This document shows positions 1 through 6,019 of a stretch of 10,608 nucleotides of DNA, piece by piece; position 1 is the stretch's first letter, and the number at the start of each line of letters is the position of its first letter. The stretch comes from Planctomycetaceae bacterium (GTDB lineage: Bacteria > Planctomycetota > Phycisphaerae > Phycisphaerales > SM1A02), in assembly GCA_027488265.1 (NCBI GenBank), contig JAIYCA010000098.1:1-10608 (forward strand), given 5' to 3'. The translations under genes and the position numbers were made by a program. Below the pieces are notes generated by a model. It saw nothing but the letters and a program-made list of their open reading frames with translations. It was not told the origin of the DNA and made no database searches.

Positions 1-2
1 GC

Positions 3-1445
3 AGCGCGCACGGAATTGGCGCGATCGCGCTCGGTGCGATGCTTGGTGAACAGCTCTTCGGCGGCAGGCGTGCACTTGCATCGCCGATGCATGTGCTCGG
101 TGGAAACGCGCGCAGCGTGACGGGCGGCCTCGCGAATTTGCCGCACTTCGCGCCGAAAGCGAAGCGCGTCTTGTGCCTCTTCCAAAGCGAAGGCTTCTCA
201 CACATCGATCTCTTTGATCCGAAAGAAGCGCTCTACGCAAACGCTGGCAAAGATCTCCCTGCGTCGATTCGTGGCACACAACGTGTCACCGGCATGACAA
301 GTGGACAGGGGAGTTTCCCCGTCGTGCCGCCGGTGGCGCCTGGACGTTTGTGCGGGAAAAACGGCCTGTGGATCAGCGATCTCTTGCCGCACATGCAAGG
401 TGTTGCGGATGAACTTTGCATCATCAAGAGTCTCACGACCGAGGCTATCAATCACGATCCCGCGGTCACGTTCATGAACACGGGCAATCAGATTCCCGGC
501 TACGCGAGCATGGGTTCGTGGATCAGTTACGGGCTTGGAAGTGAGAACGCGAATTTGCCCGCGTTCATCACGATGGTGTCGCAGGGCTCTGGAAAGAATC
601 CAGGTCAGCCGATTTTCTCGCGGCTTTGGGGCAGCGGGTTTTTGCCGTCGTCGTATCAAGGCGTCGGGCTGAGGCCAGGTGGAAATCCGGTGCCGTATCT
701 CGCGAATCCGAACGGCGTCGATCGTGCGCAGCGACGCGCGATGCTCGACGATCTCGCGGAACTCAACGCGCACCGCAACGACGAACTTGGCGACCCCGAA
801 ACGCGCGCGCGCATCGAGGCGTACGAAATGGCGTTCCGCATGCAAGTGTCGGTGCCCGAACTCGTCGAGATGTCGGATGAGTCGCCGGAGACGTTCGCGA
901 TGTACGGGCCCGACGCGCGCCGGCCTGGCAGTTACGCAGCGAATTGCCTGCTCGCGCGACGGTTGTTGCAACGCGGCGTGCGCTTCGTGCAGCTCTTTCA
1001 TCGCGGCTGGGATCAACACATCGCGCTCGGTACACAGTTGCCGAATCAATGTCGTGACGTTGATCAACCGACTGCGGCGGTCATCAAAGATCTCAAGCGA
1101 CTCGGCATGCTCGAGGACACGCTTGTCATCTTCGCGACGGAGTTCGGCCGCACCGCGTACAGCCAAGGCGGCTTCGGTGACCCGAGCTCAGGCCGCGATC
1201 ACCACGGTCGCTGCTTCACGTCGATCCTCGCGGGCGGCGGCGTGAAGGGCGGTATCGAGTACGGAAAGACCGACGACTTCTCGTACAACATCGTCGAGAA
1301 CCCGGTCGAGGTGCGCGATTTCCACGCAACGATTCTGCACACGCTCGGCATCGATCACGAGCGCCTCACGTACGGCTTCCGCGGCCTCGACACGAAGTTG
1401 ACCGGCGTCGAACCCGCGCGCGTGTTGCGGGAGATCCTCGTCTAG
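3..1445 (+). CDS. DUF1501 family exported protein, 5' end outside window
   Basis: The reading frame is open to the left edge, so the gene starts outside the window and about 480 residues are visible. The first visible residues (SAHGIGAIALGAMLGE) look like the hydrophobic end of a Tat-type signal as found in DUF1501 proteins, so the ATG at 39 is probably internal. Family hallmarks follow in order: a HIDLFDPK segment, KNGLWISDLLPHM, NTGNQIPGYASMGSWISYGLGSE, LWGSGFLPSSYQGV, NCLLARRLLQRGVRFVQLF, FATEFGRT and GRDHHGRCF with LAGGGVKGG. The family belongs to the alkaline-phosphatase/sulfatase-like fold and is abundant in Planctomycetota, where it often follows a DUF1549/DUF1553 cytochrome protein; that partner would lie upstream, unseen. 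The substrate is not known. The end is a clean TAG. The family call is firm, the exact role open. Confidence 0.93.
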   Translation, partial: SAHGIGAIALGAMLGEQLFGGRRALASPMHVLGGNARSVTGGLANLPHFAPKAKRVLCLFQSEGFSHIDLFDPKEALYANAGKDLPASIRGTQRVTGMTSGQGSFPVVPPVAPGRLCGKNGLWISDLLPHMQGVADELCIIKSLTTEAINHDPAVTFMNTGNQIPGYASMGSWISYGLGSENANLPAFITMVSQGSGKNPGQPIFSRLWGSGFLPSSYQGVGLRPGGNPVPYLANPNGVDRAQRRAMLDDLAELNAHRNDELGDPETRARIEAYEMAFRMQVSVPELVEMSDESPETFAMYGPDARRPGSYAANCLLARRLLQRGVRFVQLFHRGWDQHIALGTQLPNQCRDVDQPTAAVIKDLKRLGMLEDTLVIFATEFGRTAYSQGGFGDPSSGRDHHGRCFTSILAGGGVKGGIEYGKTDDFSYNIVENPVEVRDFHATILHTLGIDHERLTYGFRGLDTKLTGVEPARVLREILV

Positions 1446-1695
1446 TGCGGTAGGCGGCGCGGAGCGCTTGCGGGTGCATGGGTTGTCGGAGATTGAATGC
1501 GCCCTGTCGCTCTGTACAGGGTCAACCCAATAGTCTCAACGATCGGAGCGGAGTCCATTACCTTCATCTCCGCGTTGCGTGGAATCGCGAGGCTCGCAAC
1601 GGCGCGTGCCTCACCGTAATCATCACACGTACTACGGTTGCTCGCCTCGACGGATGTCTATCGTGGCGTCGATAGGAATCGATCGCGGGCGATCT
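1446..1695. other. Intergenic stretch without convincing gene
   Basis: This stretch separates the DUF1501 gene from the convergent ankyrin gene. A 65-codon open frame at 1478-1675 has no recognisable domain and no clear ribosome binding site. A small inverted repeat (ccctgt/acaggg, 1502-1507 with 1516-1521) is present but lacks a T-run, so it is at best a weak terminator for DUF1501. Nothing else is supported. Confidence 0.4.
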
Positions 1696-2751
1696 TTAAG
1701 ACTCGGATGGTCGTGCGAGCCGAACGACTGTCCTCGAAGTCTTAAGTCGTAGCTCTTCGCATTCCTCACAGGTTAACGCTCCCGCGCGAAGCAGCAGACG
1801 CTGGATCATGCGAGCTTTCCGCAATGATTGACGGTGAGGGGGAATGGACTGAAGCGGCGTCAGCCCTTGCCGCCCCCGTACGTTTGGGTCAACACCCGCT
1901 TCAAGGAGCAGACGAACCGCCCCGACGGAGAGTTGTTCTGTTGCGTGGTGAAGTGCTGAGTTTGATCCTGGTTCGCTCGTGCCATTCGCATCTACTCCAG
2001 CACGAAGAAGTATGCCGACGATCCTCGTCATGTTCTTCCACGGAGCGTTCGTCCGCGCGCACCACGATCCGAGAAGGTTGGACCCATGGAGGCGCGCTGC
2101 GGGGTCCGCACCATGTTCAAGTAGGACCTTGACGACTGCGAAATCTGAAGTGGCGAACAAGACATGGCGACCTCTTCGGTCTACAGCATTGACATCGGCA
2201 CCTGCCTGGATCAGGAGGCGAGCGGTACATACGTTTTTTGCGAGACTCAGCGCGCATTCTCCCCTCGAGTTTTTTGAGTTCACGTCTGCGCCGCGCTCGA
2301 GTAGCAGCCGAACAATCGAGGCTGCGCCCACCTTTGCTTGAAAGTGGAGCGGAGTGTCTCCCGATATGGTCGGGGCACTGACGGGCGCACCAGCGTCCAG
2401 CAGGAGTCGCGCGATGCCAACCGAACGTGCACGATGCAGTGGTTGCGGACCTTGAAGGATTGGATTTCCCTCGCGGGCTTTGACATCGGCTCCCGCCGCG
2501 ATAAGGATCCTCGCGACTTTCGTCGTCTTTGCGAGATGGAGAGGAAACGTGCGCTTGAAGTCGCGAAACGGTAGTAGAACGTGATGGAATGCACCGTTCG
2601 CTAGAGCGTGTTTCACACCTTGTGCATCGCCTTCCGCCGCGGCCTCATAGAGATGGTCCGTAGCGTAGTGATGGCGTGGAAAAGGGCCGGATGGGTATTG
2701 CCGCAAGATTTGCACCCGAGGGGCGAAGAGTACATCAAACCGTGCCGGCAA
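1696..2751 (-). CDS. Ankyrin-repeat protein
   Basis: The 351-residue product is built of roughly eight or nine ankyrin repeats from about residue 33 to 327. Recurrent signatures are LLLERGADVN, LLIQAGADVNAVDRRG, LLEHGADP, LLLEAGVDPNVRGRQGLTPL and GDTPLH. Ankyrin repeats bind other proteins; the partner is unknown. No signal peptide or membrane segment is evident, so it is probably cytosolic. The C-terminus carries a short CEECEEL motif. The start is doubtful: the frame has no ATG near the beginning, and the TTG at 2751 (weak aagag upstream) and a GTG at 2715 are the main choices. The frame stays open further upstream to about 2869. An ATG at 2765 lies in another frame, so a frameshift or a non-ATG start is possible. 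The gene faces DUF1501 and has no operon partner. Confidence 0.8.
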   Translation of the reverse strand: MPARFDVLFAPRVQILRQYPSGPFPRHHYATDHLYEAAAEGDAQGVKHALANGAFHHVLLPFRDFKRTFPLHLAKTTKVARILIAAGADVKAREGNPILQGPQPLHRARSVGIARLLLDAGAPVSAPTISGDTPLHFQAKVGAASIVRLLLERGADVNSKNSRGECALSLAKNVCTARLLIQAGADVNAVDRRGRHVLFATSDFAVVKVLLEHGADPAARLHGSNLLGSWCARTNAPWKNMTRIVGILLRAGVDANGTSEPGSNSALHHATEQLSVGAVRLLLEAGVDPNVRGRQGLTPLQSIPPHRQSLRKARMIQRLLLRAGALTCEECEELRLKTSRTVVRLARPSES

Positions 2752-3188
2752 AACTCTTGCTGCATAAGAGTGACGAGGGATTCGGCAGCGATAGTGGTGC
2801 AGGCGGCTGAATGCGTGGTAAGACCACGCCCCGCCTGATTGCCGAGCTCTTGAGCACTCTAGTCCGCCTCACCCCCGCAATGCCGGCGGACGCCGGCGAG
2901 GCAATGCCGAATGAGCATGATCAAATTGAACGGAAAGGTGACCGCGAGGGCGAGGCTCGTGTCGCGCTACGGGTCAGCCTTCGGGATCGCGTTGCGTGCG
3001 GCGGCGCGTCATTCGTGAAGTGTTGGCGTAAGGCGAGGGTGGCCCACAGCATTGCCGCTCACGAGCGAGAGAAGCACGTATCTGCAATGACGGGTGAGAA
3101 GTCCGGGCTCGACTCTGACGTCAAAGAAGATGCTTCAAAGTTGGCACAATTTGTTCTCTAAGTGTGACGTATAAGTTACAATGAGAAC
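2752..3188. other. Gene-poor stretch upstream of the toxin-antitoxin pair
   Basis: About 440 bases without a recognisable gene. A plus-strand open frame at 2811-3161 (116 codons, ATG start) is charged and Arg-rich, matches no family I know and has no clear ribosome binding site; it could be a small hypothetical gene, a decayed remnant or chance. A direct repeat gccggcg-gac-gccggcg sits near 2884-2900. The right end holds the likely promoter and operator of the toxin-antitoxin operon. Confidence 0.4.
3163..3180 (+). promoter_or_regulatory. Candidate operator/promoter of the toxin-antitoxin operon
   Basis: An imperfect inverted repeat, tgtgac (3163-3168) and gttaca (3175-3180), is separated by six bases and flanks a TATAAG hexamer at 3170-3175 that could be a -10 box. 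No good -35 box stands at the right distance. HigBA-type operons are usually repressed by their antitoxin at such a palindrome next to the promoter. The call rests on position and symmetry only. Confidence 0.35.
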
Positions 3189-3515
3189 GTGGAAGTTCGT
3201 CGCTACATCTCCGTAACGGGGCGCGATCTTGTGGGTGATTGGATTCGGGCGATTCGTGACCCTAGAGCGAAGGCCGCGATCGCCATCCGCATAACGCGAT
3301 TGTCGTTTGGGAACGCCGGCGATAGCAAATCGGTGGGTGATGGTGTGCAAGAACTCCGAATCGACATAGGTGTCGGCTACAGGTTGTACTACGCGCAAGT
3401 CGGTGGCCAAATCGTGTTACTCCTCTGCGGAGGAGACAAGCGCCGGCAGTCGACCGACATCATGCGTGCCAAAGAACTCCTTCAGGACTACAAGCACAGG
3501 AGCGCAGCAAAATGA
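3189..3515 (+). CDS. higB: HigB-type toxin (RelE/ParE superfamily, phage-derived Gp49-like)
   Basis: The 108-residue product matches the HigB-like addiction-module killer proteins (PF05973) over its whole length. Diagnostic segments are DWIRAIRDPRAKAAIAIRITRLSFGN, broken here as DWIRAIRD (17-24) and RITRLSFGN (34-42), then GDGVQELRID (50-59), GYRLYYAQ (63-70) and LLLCGGDKRRQSTDI (77-91). Members of this family are generally ribosome-dependent mRNA endonucleases that halt translation until bound by their antitoxin. The basic DKRRQ stretch near the C-terminus fits the usual RNA-facing region. The start is a GTG; it gives the conserved N-terminus (MEVRRYI), while the ATG at 3181 is out of frame. 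The toxin precedes the antitoxin and overlaps it by 4 bases, the usual HigBA order. The symbol is by family resemblance. Confidence 0.9.
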   Translation: MEVRRYISVTGRDLVGDWIRAIRDPRAKAAIAIRITRLSFGNAGDSKSVGDGVQELRIDIGVGYRLYYAQVGGQIVLLLCGGDKRRQSTDIMRAKELLQDYKHRSAAK

Positions 3516-4027
3516 CTCGAACGACCAAAGTCGCCCAATCACATACGCGCACAAAGGTGTACGGTCGCGCCATCGACGTCTCACATGACGATGCATTGAC
3601 ACACGAACTTCGTGACGATCCAGCGTTCGCGATGGAGTACCTCAAGGCAGCACTCGCGGAGAGTGAAGATCCTCAGGTTTTGCTTGTCGCGTTGCGACAG
3701 GTCGCGACTGCACATGGAATGGCGAAGGTCGCGGAGAGGGCACAGATCGAGCGAGAGAGCGTGTATCGCGCGCTCTCCGCGAAGGGTAATCCGCGCTTCT
3801 CAACGATTGTGTCCATCCTGCGCGCGATTGGACTTTCGCTCAGCGTTGCAGAAGCGAGGGAGTCTGCGCGATCGACGAGTGCGCGAGCGACGCGTGTCCG
3901 CAAGAAGTCGGCCACAAAGCGCACGACAAAGTCGGCGAGAGGTACGCCGAAAACATCGACGACCAGCGCCGCTTCGAAAGCTAATGCGAAATCGGGCGGT
4001 GGGTCGTCGCGCGTCCGGGCCGCGTAG
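3512..4027 (+). CDS. higA: HigA-type antitoxin with basic C-terminal tail
   Basis: Residues about 32-113 match the helix-turn-helix antidote proteins paired with HigB-like toxins: LRDDPAFAMEYLKAAL (33-48), LLVALRQVATAHGMAKVAER (57-76) and the recognition part ESVYRALSAKGNPRFSTI (82-99). The protein should neutralise the toxin and repress the operon by binding DNA. The ATG overlaps the toxin stop codon (ATGA) and has an AGGAG nine bases upstream, so translation is coupled. Family members are usually about 90-110 residues; this one has 171. The extra residues, about 114-171, are rich in Lys, Arg, Ser, Thr and Ala (for example RVRKKSATKRTTKSARGTPK), nearly without acidic residues and probably disordered, like tails of histone-like DNA-binding proteins. 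Its purpose is not known; non-specific DNA binding is an inference. Confidence 0.9.
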   Translation: MTRTTKVAQSHTRTKVYGRAIDVSHDDALTHELRDDPAFAMEYLKAALAESEDPQVLLVALRQVATAHGMAKVAERAQIERESVYRALSAKGNPRFSTIVSILRAIGLSLSVAEARESARSTSARATRVRKKSATKRTTKSARGTPKTSTTSAASKANAKSGGGSSRVRAA

Positions 4028-4170
4028 CGGTGGCCACGCTCACGCATGATGTTGAACCCACAGGGAGCGGTCGATCAAGTAGTATCAAGTCCTGCGTCGC
4101 TGACCGCTCACGAACTTCGCGGCTGGCGCAGTCATTCTGAACTTGTTGGCACATGGAAGGGGAAGAAACG

Positions 4171-5046
4171 ATGTCGAAATCACAGATCGCTGTGGACGTG
4201 GAAACGCACGCTCGCAATCACGCGGAGGTCGCGCGCGCGGAGCGTGCGGCGCGCGTCCCGCTCGTCCTGCATATTCCGCACGCATCACTCGTGATTCCCG
4301 ACGACGCGCTCTCGGATTACGTCGTTTCGCGCGCGATGTTGGACGAGCATCTCGCGCGCTCGACCGATCACTTCACCGATGAACTCTTTACGAACGTACC
4401 GTCATCGACCACGGACGAGCGGATCGCGGTCGTGCGCCACGAGGTGAGTCGTCTTGCGGTCGATCCTGAACGCTTTGAAGATGACGCGCGCGAACCGATG
4501 GCCGCGCATGGACTTGGCGTCCTCTATGAGCGCGGACACAATGGCGAGCGCATTCGCCGCGCGCTCGATTCGTCGCGGCGCGCGTGGTATCTCGATCGCT
4601 GGTATCGCCCGCATCACGCACGACTCACGGAGGCAACCGACGCCGCGCTCGCACGTGCGGGGCGCGCACTCATCATCGATGCGCATTCGTATCCCGATGA
4701 GCCGCTCCATCTTGACGTCGACCAGTCACGACCACGGCCCGATGCATGCATCGGTACGGCGGGCATTCACACGCCTCCGGCGCTTGTTGAAGCGGCGGTT
4801 GCGTTTAGCCGTGCACACGGATGGTCGCTCGGTATCGACGCGCCGTACGCGGGTTCGATCGTGCCGATGAAGCACTTCGAGCGCGACGCGCGCGTGATGT
4901 CGGTGATGATTGAAATCAACCGCAAGAAGTACATGGAACTTGACGGCACACGCGCGGTGCGCACGAACGGGTTCGCCGAGACGAAGGCGTTTACGCTGGG
5001 ATTGATCGCCGCGCTTCGCGAAGCGGCCGCAGCGGTGCAGCCGTAA
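4171..5046 (+). CDS. N-formylglutamate amidohydrolase family protein
   Basis: The 291-residue product fits the N-formylglutamate amidohydrolase family (PF05013), which in histidine degradation splits N-formylglutamate into formate and glutamate. Visible signatures are LHIPHAS (33-39), VSRLAVDPERF (92-102), IIDAHSYP (168-175, a likely metal-binding Asp-x-His motif), CIGTAG (193-198), DAPYAGSIVP (223-232) and MIEINRKKYM (246-255). The protein has no signal peptide and should be cytosolic. I chose the ATG at 4171 because AGGGGAAG stands just before it; an in-frame ATG at 4153 would add six residues and swallow that site. No other histidine-degradation genes are near, so another formyl-amino-acid or related substrate is possible. 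The gene is preceded by about 140 bases without features. Confidence 0.9.
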   Translation: MSKSQIAVDVETHARNHAEVARAERAARVPLVLHIPHASLVIPDDALSDYVVSRAMLDEHLARSTDHFTDELFTNVPSSTTDERIAVVRHEVSRLAVDPERFEDDAREPMAAHGLGVLYERGHNGERIRRALDSSRRAWYLDRWYRPHHARLTEATDAALARAGRALIIDAHSYPDEPLHLDVDQSRPRPDACIGTAGIHTPPALVEAAVAFSRAHGWSLGIDAPYAGSIVPMKHFERDARVMSVMIEINRKKYMELDGTRAVRTNGFAETKAFTLGLIAALREAAAAVQP

Positions 5047-5149
5047 GCGAGCCTGCGAGAAGCAGTGCCGAGGTACCTAGTGCGTCGAGGTATGTTGCGC
5101 CCAAGTCGTGATGTGCGCGTCACAGCCTTCTCACCTTCCGCCGAAGATT

Positions 5150-5177
5150 CCCACCCCGCTCCCACCCCGCTCCCACC
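5150..5177 (-). repeat. 11-bp tandem repeat with G-quadruplex motif on minus strand
   Basis: The unit cccaccccgct occurs twice in tandem (5150-5160, 5161-5171) followed by a partial third copy (cccacc). On the minus strand this gives five runs of three or four G separated by loops of one or three bases (T, AGC, T, AGC order), which meets the usual G-quadruplex pattern. It abuts the ATG of the DUF2200 gene and occupies the place where a ribosome binding site would be expected. Confidence 0.75.
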
Positions 5178-5528
5178 ATGTCGACCCACCGCGTTTTTCA
5201 AATGACCTTCGCGAGCGTGTACCCGCACTACATCGCGAAAGCCGAGAAGAAGGGCCGCACGAAAGCGGAAGTCGACGAGGTCATTCGCTGGCTCACGGGC
5301 CACACGCAGAGTTCGCTCGATGACGTGATCGCGAAGAAGATCACGCTTGAAGCGTTCATCCGCGATGCGCCCGCGCTCAACCCGAATCGCACGCTCATCA
5401 CGGGCGTCGTCTGCGGCATCCGCGTCGAAGCGATCGAAGACCCGCTGATGCGCGAACTCCGCTACATGGACAAACTCATCGACGAACTCGCAAAGGGCAA
5501 AGCGATGGCGAAGATCTTGCGGGGGTGA
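5178..5528 (+). CDS. DUF2200 family protein
   Basis: The 116-residue product matches DUF2200 (PF09966) from end to end: HRVFQMTFASVYPHYIAKAE (4-23), KGRTKAEVDEVIRWLTG (25-41), LNPNRTLITGVVCGIRVE (67-84), IEDPLMRELRYMDKLIDEL (86-104) and AKGKAMAKIL (105-114). It is a small soluble protein of unknown function found across bacteria, usually as a single gene. Length and both ends agree with the family, which supports the ATG at 5178 although no Shine-Dalgarno sequence precedes it. A perfect hairpin lies 47 bases after the stop and could end its transcript. No functional link to the neighbours is visible. Confidence 0.92.
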   Translation: MSTHRVFQMTFASVYPHYIAKAEKKGRTKAEVDEVIRWLTGHTQSSLDDVIAKKITLEAFIRDAPALNPNRTLITGVVCGIRVEAIEDPLMRELRYMDKLIDELAKGKAMAKILRG

Positions 5529-5575
5529 GGGCGCCAACTCGGGGACGTGGGTGTCCCAGGATTTCATCGAGCCCG

Positions 5576-5604
5576 AAATCGGGCAGCAGCTCGCTGCCCG
5601 ATTT
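5576..5604 (+). terminator. Perfect 12-bp hairpin, possible terminator of DUF2200
   Basis: Arms aaatcgggcagc (5576-5587) and gctgcccgattt (5593-5604) are perfect complements with a five-base loop. The hairpin ends in three T and begins with three A, so it could work weakly on either strand. Two smaller palindromes follow closely: gaatcc/ggattc (5626-5640) and ctgcagca/tgctgcag (5655-5673). Confidence 0.45.
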
Positions 5605-5815
5605 GTAAGCGTCCTTGTACGACGCGAATCCAGCGGATTCAGTGACGCGCAGTGCTGCAGCAGTCTGCTGCAGATCTTCCCATTCGCCCAATACTCCAAA
5701 GTGCTGACTACTCGAGGACAGCGTCGCTCTCACGAGCGGCGATTTGGCTGCGGGGCGGTTCTTACTGAGCGGGCATCGTGTTGGTTATCGAAGGCGGCAA
5801 CTGAGAGCTGAAGGC

Positions 5816-5842
5816 AAAAGAAAACCCCCACCAGAGTGAGGG
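5816..5842 (-). terminator. Intrinsic terminator of the tracrRNA
   Basis: On the minus strand CCCTCAC (5842-5836) pairs with GTGGGGG (5831-5825) in a 7-bp stem with one G-U pair and the tetraloop TCTG, followed by TTTTCTTTT. No T-run exists on the plus-strand side, so the terminator is directional and marks the tracrRNA 3' end. Confidence 0.88.
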
Positions 5843-5940
5843 TCAGGGTTGCGCACCGAACGCGAGCGGTCGGGAGCAGAGCCGTGCGCAGGGTAATCCT
5901 ACTTATTGTGACAAGAAGGAACGCCCGCTCAGTTACACTT
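5816..5940 (-). ncRNA. tracrRNA of the type II-C CRISPR system
   Basis: Read on the minus strand, the RNA begins near 5940 with an anti-repeat. Bases 5922-5939 can form 18 continuous pairs with the 3' half of the CRISPR repeat: 14 exact, one G-U wobble, then three exact. A bulged second block down to about 5905 (TGTG and GAAG matches) covers the rest of the repeat. After the anti-repeat comes ACAAUAAG, the same junction as in the Neisseria meningitidis tracrRNA. It is followed by a nexus-like hairpin (GUAGG/CCUGC, 5888-5902) or, alternatively, a longer stem (UGCGCAC with GUGCGCA, 5884-5890 and 5850-5856), and by an intrinsic terminator. The RNA pairs with pre-crRNA, allows RNase III processing in type II systems and holds the guide in Cas9. 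It is divergent from cas9. The 5' end is predicted from the promoter, so it may be off by a few bases. Confidence 0.9.
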
Positions 5941-5945
5941 TCCAA

Positions 5946-5973
5946 AGTCTAATTGAAGAACAGTTGATGTCAA
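5946..5973 (-). promoter_or_regulatory. Promoter of the tracrRNA
   Basis: The minus strand has a perfect TTGACA -35 box (5973-5968), a 16-base spacer and TAGACT as -10 box (5951-5946). The predicted start of transcription lies about seven bases on, near 5940, exactly at the edge of the anti-repeat. The promoter lies inside the leader of the divergent cas9 gene, so the two transcription units could influence each other. Confidence 0.75.
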
Positions 5974-6019
5974 GCGACAAGACTGTTTGAAGCAAAAATT
6001 GAAGCAGAAGGGGACGAGT

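Noticed and set aside
198..1166. Long minus-strand open frame (322 codons)
   Set aside because: It is the complement of the DUF1501 gene; its composition is dominated by Arg and His as expected for a shadow frame in GC-rich DNA.
1478..1675. 65-codon plus-strand open frame
   Set aside because: No ribosome binding site, no domain and no context; kept only as part of the intergenic description.
4767..5699. Minus-strand open frame of 310 codons
   Set aside because: It runs antisense across the formylglutamate amidohydrolase 3' part and the whole DUF2200 gene and shows no domain.
5476..5733. 85-codon open frame on the minus strand with a superficially protein-like middle part
   Set aside because: It overlaps the end of DUF2200, contains two palindromes that are better explained as DNA/RNA structures, and matches no family I know.
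5905..5987. tracrRNA on the plus strand with its tail running into the cas9 leader
   Set aside because: The plus strand has no U-run terminator and no good promoter, while the minus strand has a promoter, the ACAAUAAG junction and a terminator in the right order.
5987..6019. Extension of cas9 to an upstream TTG
   Set aside because: The ATG at 6020 has AGGGG at ideal distance and gives the usual short N-terminus before RuvC-I; the extension is only a Lys/Gln-rich stretch.
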